Part shown: positions 56,995-64,000 of the stretch, piece after piece
Layout: the number at the start of each line of letters is the position of its first letter
Position numbering within the stretch: the stretch's first letter is position 1
Assembly (NCBI RefSeq): GCF_026262505.1
Contig: NC_067205.1
Coordinates: forward strand, 27,544,556-27,608,555
DNA: 64,000 bases
From: Trichomonas vaginalis G3
Lineage: Eukaryota > Parabasalia > Trichomonadida > Trichomonadidae
Reading direction: 5' to 3'
Translations under genes and position numbers: made by a program
Notes under the pieces: model-generated
Seen by the model: the letters and a program-made list of their open reading frames with translations, nothing else
Databases searched by the model: none
Told to the model about the DNA's origin: nothing

Positions 56995-59130
56995 TTATAA
57001 ATAATCTAAGCATTTATCAAGGTTGTCAATTTCGAATTCTGAAATGCCAAGTAATGTTTGTGAGACAATAAGAACAGAAAATAGATTTGTCATTGATGAA
57101 TTAGGGAGATAACATCGAATTTCTCTTGATTTATATGCAATTTCTAAGAAATATTCATGTGATTTATGTTCAACTGTTGTTTTGACAAAATATTCCGCAA
57201 TTCGATATTTACCGGTATATTTAGAGTCAATTTCAACAATATCTTGATGTGGGAAAATACAAAACGAATCAAACATTTCGCTTGAATTCCCACAAATAAA
57301 ACCATCATCAACAAAATCGGACAAAAGAAGGAAATATTCTGAAAATAAACGCATGTCATAGTTATTATATGAGATCTTTGTTTCCAATCGTTTGTATAAT
57401 TGCCAGATAGAATTTGTAGAATTGTTTGGAATTGAAATATCTTCGAAGTCATTAAAATCAAATCGAATGGAAAAGACGTGTTTTTCGAAGTTTGTGATGA
57501 TTCGAATGAATTCGCAGATGAATGATGGTGAATGCAACAATGAAAATGGATGATATGTAATTTTAAGAAATTCTGATGATGATGACAAAAAAGAAAGGAA
57601 ATTAGAAAGATGTTTCTTCTCAATCAATCGTGAATAAAAGACTTTAAGACGATCGTTGACATCAAATGGAATACAATATAAAAATTGTTGATCAATTTCT
57701 GAAATATGTGTTGCAAAATCAAAAATGGAATTAACACTGACGTATTCCCTCAAAATACAATAACAAACTGTGAAAATACAATTTAACAATTCTTCGTTAG
57801 TTTTAACACTAAAATCTAATTCTGAAACTTTCTCAGCAAGAAAAGCAAGAACTTTCTGTTCTGGAAATCCATCGTTTTCCATATTTTCTGGGAGATTTAA
57901 CGAATTAGACTTTTCAATGATTCTTTCATCAATATTCGGAAAACTAATATAATCCATCAACAGTTCTTCACCTGATTTGTAACAATAGTTAGGTAATTTC
58001 ATCTGATCTTCAACTAATCCTTCAGGAATTAAAGAATCAAAATCAATTAAAGGTAAATCGATCTGTTCTTTAACATTTTGTAGTTCATCTGATATTATCT
58101 TGTTTCTGTCTTCTTTTTGAACATCTTGTGGCAGATTTAGTCGAAATGGAAGTTGAATTTTCGGAAATAGGGAATTTGCAAAGAAAATTGTTCTGTTAAT
58201 AGGTTTTGTATAATCAATTAATTTGACTCTTGACGTTGCTACTTCAGGAACTTCAATATTTGCTTTGAAATTTAATTTTGTAATAAATTTTTCAGATTTT
58301 GATGTAGGAACGTTAATGTTTGACTCAAAAACAGTAGAATTGGGCCATATACAGCGGATAGAAGGTATTGGAAATGGATCTGCAAATCGATTTTGTTCAA
58401 TTTTGTTCAAAAATATTGGTTTGTGCATAATTCTTAGTAAATTATCAATAAATATGAATGAAGTGTAGAAGTCATCGTTGTTTTCGCATACAAAAAAGAC
58501 AGATTGGCCTTCAATTTCATGAATGCCAAATATAAAAGGAAATTGAGTAGAAGGGAACCAACTTTCATCACAAATAGTATTTATTGATGTATCTATGACA
58601 ATATTAAACTCTGTTTTCCCATTTATCTTTTTTTGACTTTTATAATTTAAAAGAAGCTTTCCAAAGTTCTGCTGTATGCTTAGTTGGAGTATGGCTGGTA
58701 CTGGTGTAAGATTATCTGGACTTATTACTGATCCATTAAGTAGATATTTAGTTGATATTGATTCGTCTGGATAAAATTTCGTAGAATCCCTTGATTTATT
58801 TAATATGTTGCTCATAACAGTTTTTTGAACTTCATTTAAGAAAGTGATGAGTATTTTATTGTGTAAATGTGGATTAAATGGAAGTAATTCAATTGTAGGC
58901 GACAGAGGAACGAGTCTTACGATATAATGTGGCATATAAAACATTTTTGCAAATTTTCTATCAATTGAAATAGTAAATAGGAAAGGTCCAATAATTTCGA
59001 CAACACAATCATATGTTTTGCCTTCAAAATGCAGCATAAATTGCGAACCATACTTGATTGCAGCTACTTTTGGGTAAAAGTTTCTAAGGTTTTGGAAGTA
59101 ACTTTGTCCAAAGCTATAATTTTCAACCAT
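56995..59130 (-). CDS. Large conserved-looking protein with a RUN-like C-terminal half (711 aa, host)
   Basis: ATG 59130 lies 6 bp downstream of a TCATTTT Inr box (59137-59143). Residues 1-110 are strand-rich (FMLHFEGKTYDCVVEIIGPF); the middle is mixed with acidic linkers (PLIDFDSLIPEGLVEDQMKL). The C-terminal 300 residues are helical and include NDRLKVFYSRLIEKKHLSNF, LSFLSSSSEFLKITYHPFSL and LHSPSFICEFIRI, which resembles the R-x-F-x-x-x-x-L-x-E-K-x-L block of RUN domains that act with small GTPases in vesicle traffic. The match is partial. No membrane segment. The frame is intact. Confidence 0.65.
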   Translation of the reverse strand: MVENYSFGQSYFQNLRNFYPKVAAIKYGSQFMLHFEGKTYDCVVEIIGPFLFTISIDRKFAKMFYMPHYIVRLVPLSPTIELLPFNPHLHNKILITFLNEVQKTVMSNILNKSRDSTKFYPDESISTKYLLNGSVISPDNLTPVPAILQLSIQQNFGKLLLNYKSQKKINGKTEFNIVIDTSINTICDESWFPSTQFPFIFGIHEIEGQSVFFVCENNDDFYTSFIFIDNLLRIMHKPIFLNKIEQNRFADPFPIPSIRCIWPNSTVFESNINVPTSKSEKFITKLNFKANIEVPEVATSRVKLIDYTKPINRTIFFANSLFPKIQLPFRLNLPQDVQKEDRNKIISDELQNVKEQIDLPLIDFDSLIPEGLVEDQMKLPNYCYKSGEELLMDYISFPNIDERIIEKSNSLNLPENMENDGFPEQKVLAFLAEKVSELDFSVKTNEELLNCIFTVCYCILREYVSVNSIFDFATHISEIDQQFLYCIPFDVNDRLKVFYSRLIEKKHLSNFLSFLSSSSEFLKITYHPFSLLHSPSFICEFIRIITNFEKHVFSIRFDFNDFEDISIPNNSTNSIWQLYKRLETKISYNNYDMRLFSEYFLLLSDFVDDGFICGNSSEMFDSFCIFPHQDIVEIDSKYTGKYRIAEYFVKTTVEHKSHEYFLEIAYKSREIRCYLPNSSMTNLFSVLIVSQTLLGISEFEIDNLDKCLDYL

Positions 59131-59136
59131 TTACCC

Positions 59137-59143
59137 AAAATGA
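59137..59143 (-). promoter_or_regulatory. Trichomonad Inr box TCATTTT
   Basis: Minus-strand TCATTTT followed by GGGTAA and the ATG at 59130; a good match to the known Inr. The 597-bp space to the divergent importin gene at 59728 holds no other feature that I recognise. Confidence 0.7.
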
Positions 59144-59727
59144 ATTCTTTGATATACTACAACCTGGCATGACAGTAAATAAGTTATAACTTTTCTGATT
59201 TCTGAAGATAAGACTCTAAAAATTTTTATAAATCAGATTATTCATAATCAAAGCATGACACTCCAATTTTGATTTTTTCTCACGGATTACTTACTATTTC
59301 ACATGTTATGGTAGTTTTGATCAAAATCATTTTTCCAAATGGATTCAAGAACAGGAATTATGCACTTTTATTCGAATATATGAATATACATACTTAATTC
59401 ATTAACCCGATCACTTAAAATCATTTGGTAAACAAATTGGTTGAATCAAATTCCATCAAAAGTTTATATTTCTTCGATTTTATTCAATTTTTACTCTACA
59501 CAATAGAGAAACAATATTAGACTTTTTTTATTCCTAAAAATTTTCCGGAAAAATTTTGTTGGAATTTGTCACTTTTTTGATGTGAAATTACCAAAATGTT
59601 TTGTGGCAATAACAATTAGAATACGGATTTCACATAAAAATCATTATTCGAAATTATTAAACGTTCGTACGATTACATAGAAAAGTGAACATGCCTTTAC
59701 TAAAATTTTTTTTTATTTTTTTGAAAG
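59144..59727. other. Host bidirectional intergenic region
   Basis: AT-rich spacer between the RUN-like gene and the divergent importin gene. The leader of the latter is CTAAAATTTTTTTTTATTTT with GAAAG before the ATG and lacks a clear Inr. Nothing else is recognised. Confidence 0.5.
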
Positions 59728-62136
59728 ATGAATTTTAATGAAGCTTTTACTGTATTTCAAAATCCTAATATAGTGGGACAAGAACAGGAGTATGCCAACC
59801 AGATGCTCACCAGCATGATGGAAGAATCTCCTATAAATTTCATAGAAAATATTTTGAATTTAATCAATGACGATCAAATTCAAGATCGAGTTCGAATAAA
59901 CGGCATAAAATTTCTTACTGTACCCCTCAAATCAGGCCAATCAACATTTACTTACAAATCCAAAATAAATATTCCGGAAGAAGTGATTCAGAACACGATA
60001 AACGCGATTGGTTCATTTCTTACATATCCCAAAGAGGTCAGCAGCGAAGCCGCCAAAGTATTTTGCTTTTATATCCGAAATACTTACAATGATCAAATAA
60101 TTCTTTCGAGTTTAACGACATTACTACAAATAGTCACACCGGAGAAGAAGCCAGAAGAGAACGAACTCATACTCAACCTGTTTCGGCAGTCAACAAAAGA
60201 AAGATGGCACGGATTTGACACATTAGAGCTTATCGGCACTTTAATCAATATTTTATCGATCGAAACTCTTACGAAAGACTCAATCTCATCAATTCTGAGG
60301 TCCATTTGTCAAATTTACAGGGAACCGTTTTTAATTGACGAAAATACAAATTTAGATTTTGTTTCAACACTATTAGACCTTGGCTGGCATTATTCCGAAG
60401 ATTTTCCCAAAGAATGTTCCGATCTTTTAACGAAACTCTCAACATCTTTTGCAATTATTTTGAATTATCCTGAATTTCCAGAAAATTCATTCCAATGTCT
60501 CCAGAAGTCTCCCTATTTCATCAAACTGTATAGAGGAAGGTACATGGAAGAGTATTTCAAGTTTATGTATGATAATCATTTAAATGAAATCCTTGGAATT
60601 ATTTTTCAAATACTTTCGGAAGAAATAAATGAAGAAATAAACGACGAAAACAATCATGACAGATGGGATGATCCTATACAAGTATGTCGTAATTTAATAT
60701 ATGAAATATATCAGCAAAGACGTGAATTACTACAAGAACTGTTTGAACAATATGTTTTAGAACATATAAATGAAGAATCAACAGGAGAAAAATATGTTGC
60801 AAGTTTAATTAATTTTACTTTGTATACTGATACTTTTAATATGACTGATAATGATTCACAACAAAAGATTGATCAAAGTATTATCACTTCTCTGTTATTA
60901 AATGATCCAAATCCTTATATTCATAGAGAAGGATTGAGTTTGATGCAAAATAGAATTGTAAATAAACAAGTAAATCTAACAAACGAAGATTGTCAATTAT
61001 TTTTGGAAGATTACATGTCAGATTTAAAGCCGATATCAAATGGAGGCTGCCAGTGTTTGAATGCGATGTGTATGAATGGAGATCCTGATGTTTCAAATCA
61101 AATTATATGTTTGTTGTTGCAACAAGCACAGAGTTCTACAAATACTGATAAAGTACAAAATATTTTGTTTGATGTAGCGAATTTGGTAACAAATGTACCT
61201 TTGGAAGTTGCGCAATCATTCATTTCTGATGTATTAAATTTAGTTTTGAATTTGGAAAATGATTCTGAATATTATGGTGCTTACGTCAAAATATTATATA
61301 AATTAATTATAAAATGCGGGCAAACAGTGGAACCAATTTATAATGAACTTGTTCAATTGATTGATGCATTGTTAAATAACGAAAGAGAAGATGATGCAAT
61401 GTATATAATGGCAAGTTTGATTGAATCTTTCGGTGAAAATGTCCCTGATTTGATAAATTTGAGTATAAATAAATGTCTTGAAAGAATTCCTAATGCTGAT
61501 AACTTCCAGAACCTCAGCGCTATTTGTACTTTGTTGTATAATGTTATAACAAATATTACTGATGAAAATAATCTTAATATAATCATTGAATCAGTAATGA
61601 GATACATAGATGAAGATGTAAAAGGTGACAATTTGTCACGTTTATATTCATTGATTTATTCAATTGCAAGCATCAATGGAGACGTGATAAAGAATCACGC
61701 GAATGAGTTATTCAGACTCAAAACAAATAATTACTTTGATTATATAACGAGAAGCAAAATTGATGTCGCAAGATTTGTTATAATTATGTGTCAATGCGTT
61801 GATATAAATAATATTCCTTCTTCTTTGCCGCAGTGGTTGAATATTGGAATTGATGCATGTATAAATATTGTGAAGTACTCAGGTACAAATACATCTGAAG
61901 AACAAAAAGTAGAAGCTGTCAATGGATTGATTGATATTTATGAAGCTGCAAATACATTCGGATTGATGGAAAATGTCACTACTATTTTCTTCTATATTTA
62001 CAAGGATTTCGAGGACAGAGTTCCAGAAGAAAGAAAAGAAAGATTCCACATGTTATGTCCTCCTCCTGATGAACAGAAAACTCAGGCATTCGGTCAGTTT
62101 AAGGTATCTATTCTCCAATCATTTGCTCAGAAATAA
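59728..62136 (+). CDS. Importin-beta family karyopherin (802 aa, host)
   Basis: Would carry cargo through nuclear pores in a Ran-GTP-controlled way. The N-terminus (FNEAFTVFQNPNIVGQEQEY, then ANQMLTSMMEESPINFIENI) matches the first HEAT repeat of importin-beta proteins, and DQIQDRVRINGIKFLTVPLK is the usual second helix pair. Tandem helix pairs of about 40 residues continue to the end. The acidic loop EEINEEINDENNHDRWDDP lies about where importin-beta1 has its acidic loop. CNA-type blocks such as ISNGGCQCLNAMCMNGDP follow. Length (802) is slightly short of the usual 860-880. The stop is at 62136. The frame is intact. Confidence 0.8.
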   Translation: MNFNEAFTVFQNPNIVGQEQEYANQMLTSMMEESPINFIENILNLINDDQIQDRVRINGIKFLTVPLKSGQSTFTYKSKINIPEEVIQNTINAIGSFLTYPKEVSSEAAKVFCFYIRNTYNDQIILSSLTTLLQIVTPEKKPEENELILNLFRQSTKERWHGFDTLELIGTLINILSIETLTKDSISSILRSICQIYREPFLIDENTNLDFVSTLLDLGWHYSEDFPKECSDLLTKLSTSFAIILNYPEFPENSFQCLQKSPYFIKLYRGRYMEEYFKFMYDNHLNEILGIIFQILSEEINEEINDENNHDRWDDPIQVCRNLIYEIYQQRRELLQELFEQYVLEHINEESTGEKYVASLINFTLYTDTFNMTDNDSQQKIDQSIITSLLLNDPNPYIHREGLSLMQNRIVNKQVNLTNEDCQLFLEDYMSDLKPISNGGCQCLNAMCMNGDPDVSNQIICLLLQQAQSSTNTDKVQNILFDVANLVTNVPLEVAQSFISDVLNLVLNLENDSEYYGAYVKILYKLIIKCGQTVEPIYNELVQLIDALLNNEREDDAMYIMASLIESFGENVPDLINLSINKCLERIPNADNFQNLSAICTLLYNVITNITDENNLNIIIESVMRYIDEDVKGDNLSRLYSLIYSIASINGDVIKNHANELFRLKTNNYFDYITRSKIDVARFVIIMCQCVDINNIPSSLPQWLNIGIDACINIVKYSGTNTSEEQKVEAVNGLIDIYEAANTFGLMENVTTIFFYIYKDFEDRVPEERKERFHMLCPPPDEQKTQAFGQFKVSILQSFAQK

Positions 62137-62696
62137 TCATTCTCTATATAATATTATTATGTATATAAAACAATTATTTATTATAGAAAAAAATTTTTTT
62201 TTCATATTCTATCTAGACTAAAATCATGCGAATAGTTATTCGACTAAAATCTGAGAATGTGACAATTTTAAGATCAAAATGATTCAAATCTTTCATTACG
62301 GCTCCCAAAAAACAATGACATTATTAAAAAATTATAGTGATGATTGAGCAAAATCAAAAATGATCCCCAGCATAGTATTTTTTCAATTAATAATTTTTCC
62401 TTTTGATATGAATTTCTAGTCATTATTTTCTTTGGCTTTGAAGGTTTTGGGTAGCTGAATCCTTTCATCAACATGCAGGAATCAGTTTGAATAGTCCAAT
62501 ACTGCTCAGGTCTGATTTATTGACACTCAAGTTTGTCAAGAAAGATTTTTTTGCCATTTTTCACAAATCACAAAAATTTTATGGCAAATTTAATACTTTC
62601 CCTGTAATTTTGAATTGTTGCATCCAAATATTTGAAAATATTTATATCATAGTTTCTGGCTATTTATCAAAAACTGACATCGTCGGTTTAAAATTA
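62137..62696. other. Host intergenic DNA upstream of the CKS gene
   Basis: AT-rich. The CKS frame is open back to 62487 but without an ATG before 62697, so I regard this part as untranslated or intergenic. No clear Inr close to the ATG. Confidence 0.5.
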
Positions 62697-62945
62697 ATGA
62701 GTGTTGACGAGATTATATACTCAGAAAAGTATTATGATGACGTCTATGAGTATAGGCATGTTACATTACCAAAAGAAATCAGCAGGAAAGATCCGAAGGA
62801 CCACCTTTTAAGCGAAGAAGAATGGAGAGCTCTTGGCATCCAAATGAGCCCAGGATGGATCCATTATCACAGACATAATCCAGAGCCAAATATTCTCTTA
62901 TTTAGAAGAGAACACCATGGAAATGTTCCGAAAGATGCCCTTTAA
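62697..62945 (+). CDS. CKS1: Cyclin-dependent kinase regulatory subunit, CKS1/Suc1 family (82 aa, host)
   Basis: Binds cyclin-dependent kinases and phosphothreonine sites and helps multi-site phosphorylation in the cell cycle. Start at ATG 62697 ([20 protein letters not shown]). The family core is complete: [52 protein letters not shown]. The anion-binding Arg and Trp residues, the H-x-P-E-P hinge ([12 protein letters not shown]) and the usual length of about 80 residues are all present. The stop runs into TAAA, the trichomonad polyadenylation signal. The open frame upstream lacks an ATG and belongs to the leader. Confidence 0.95.
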   Translation: MSVDEIIYSEKYYDDVYEYRHVTLPKEISRKDPKDHLLSEEEWRALGIQMSPGWIHYHRHNPEPNILLFRREHHGNVPKDAL

Positions 62946-63525
62946 AATTTTGGATGTAGTCTATGCACAAGGAATCAGTATAACACAATTCCAATCATAC
63001 AATGACTATAATACCTTGACATGTTTGTAATACATAAATCGCCATTTGATATATGAAATAATAAAATTTCATTTTGGAGTTTTATAAATCTTCTACATAA
63101 TATGTTTGTCTATGTTATATACATTCTCAGCTAATTAATTGAAATTTTCGAAATAATTTTTTAATTATGAAAATAAATGCAATATGACATCATTTGTACC
63201 CTAAAAACATGGTCAACTAGCTATGGCGAAATTCAATGATCATTTAATTTATCATGAAAAGCACTAATTCTGGATCTTACACAATTAGGCATTGAAACAC
63301 TAAAACATATATATATATATATAATAAGTATATCACCAATATCTGGTAGAAAGTGCCAAAAGTTTATAGGAAATTTTATATAATATGAAATTGTCTTGGC
63401 TCATGAGACAATTTCATTAGAAAATATATACAGTGAGGTTAGATACAAAATGTTTATTATTTATAATCAAAAAACAAAAATAAATTCTAAAATTTTCGAG
63501 CAAATTAGGCCAAAAATAGAAACAA
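62946..63525. other. Host intergenic DNA
   Basis: AT-rich spacer between convergent genes, with a short (AT)n run near 63310-63322. No gene seen. Confidence 0.55.
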
Positions 63526-64000
63526 TCAATAAGATTTACAGTTATTTATCTTGGCTATAAGGTCTTTGAATGCTACTTTCAATGTTTCATTGGTCGATAA
63601 AATTTTTTGATTTTCTTCTGTTTTTTCACGAAGTTGTTGCTGAATTCTATTAAGGTTATTGGTTAAATTTTCATTTTCAATGCGAATTTTTTCAAGAGCT
63701 TGTTTTGTCAAATTTAATTGAAAATTATAATAATTTGCGGAGTCTGAGAGTCTCATATTTTGTTCCTTCAAACTATTGCACTCATTTATTTTCTGTTGTA
63801 ATTCATTTTGATTAATATAAATCCAAGAACATTGTTGTTGCAAAGATTGATATTGATTTTCTAATTCATGAATTCTCTGGTTTTTCTTAGCGATTTCAGC
63901 ACTATACATTTGAACTGTTTGGTTCATTTCCGAAAATTTATAAGCTTTATTGTTTAAAAGCGCTAAATTTTCTTGCTGTCTCTTTATTTTAGCCTTAAGA
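63526..64000 (-). CDS. Coiled-coil protein, 3' part, start outside window (at least 158 codons)
   Basis: The minus-strand frame is open from the window edge to the stop at 63526; the ATG at 63927 (MNQTVQMYSAEIAKKNQRIH) is inside the coiled coil and need not be the start, since upstream codons continue the same pattern (AKIKRQQENLALLNNKAYKF). Heptads of Leu/Ile/Gln/Asn run throughout (IHELENQYQSLQQQCSWIYI; LNRIQQQLREKTEENQKILS). Likely a long coiled-coil cytoskeletal or Golgi-type protein; its family cannot be told. Confidence 0.75.
   Translation of the reverse strand, partial: LKAKIKRQQENLALLNNKAYKFSEMNQTVQMYSAEIAKKNQRIHELENQYQSLQQQCSWIYINQNELQQKINECNSLKEQNMRLSDSANYYNFQLNLTKQALEKIRIENENLTNNLNRIQQQLREKTEENQKILSTNETLKVAFKDLIAKINNCKSY

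Noticed and set aside
62487-62696. Longer N-terminus for the CKS protein
   Set aside because: The extension has no ATG, and the family protein begins just before [15 protein letters not shown] 62697 gives the usual length.

Overview
The window reads as AT-rich, apparently intronless chromosomal DNA of a trichomonad (Parabasalia), more like Tritrichomonas/Trichomonas than any other protist group I can name. The evidence is: initiator-like TCATTTT boxes 6-20 nt before start codons; stop codons that often run into TAAA; a DUF3447-type ankyrin protein with identical 99-bp repeats; a GT61-type glycosyltransferase; Pmp-like beta-helix surface proteins; a mariner; and two Polinton/Maverick elements. 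The species cannot be fixed from the sequence alone.

Region 1 (1 to about 12.95 kb) is the right part of a first Polinton-like element, richer in GC than its surroundings; its left end lies outside the window. It carries a 15-bp repeat array, coiled-coil proteins, a Dam-type adenine methyltransferase, a retroviral-type integrase, a 1192-residue repetitive protein, a small Gly-rich protein, a packaging ATPase and a beta-rich virion-protein candidate. No DNA polymerase or major capsid gene is visible in the part shown.

Region 2 (13585-35380) is a second Polinton of a different lineage, complete from end to end. It has 420-bp terminal inverted repeats and an exact 6-bp target duplication (TTCCAT, 13579-13584 and 35381-35386). 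It encodes two lysine-rich amphipathic peptides, a double-jelly-roll-type capsid protein, a packaging ATPase, a phage-type tail-collar fibre, a KilA-N protein, a primpol-SF3 helicase, an integrase and a protein-primed-type DNA polymerase B with an HNH-like insert. It looks mostly whole, with about two broken frames plus one gene split by a 1.3-kb mariner (23549-24848). Repeats built on GGTGACC flank the primase-helicase gene. The capsid, ATPase, fibre and amphipathic proteins would form and load a particle; polymerase, primpol-helicase and integrase would copy and insert the genome.

Region 3 (35387-64000) is host DNA: a surface protein with one in-frame stop, ankyrin and beta-helix pseudogenes, a TTAA-flanked 1.04-kb element, a glycosyltransferase, an ankyrin protein, a helical-repeat protein, a BAR-like protein, a 4.7-kb element with 16-bp inverted ends and an 8-bp target duplication, a 432-bp tandem duplication of a beta-helix gene 3' end, a RUN-like protein, an importin-beta-type karyopherin, a CKS cell-cycle protein and a coiled-coil gene cut by the window edge.

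All calls come from reading the sequence; no search was run. Family names rest on motifs that I name in each entry.
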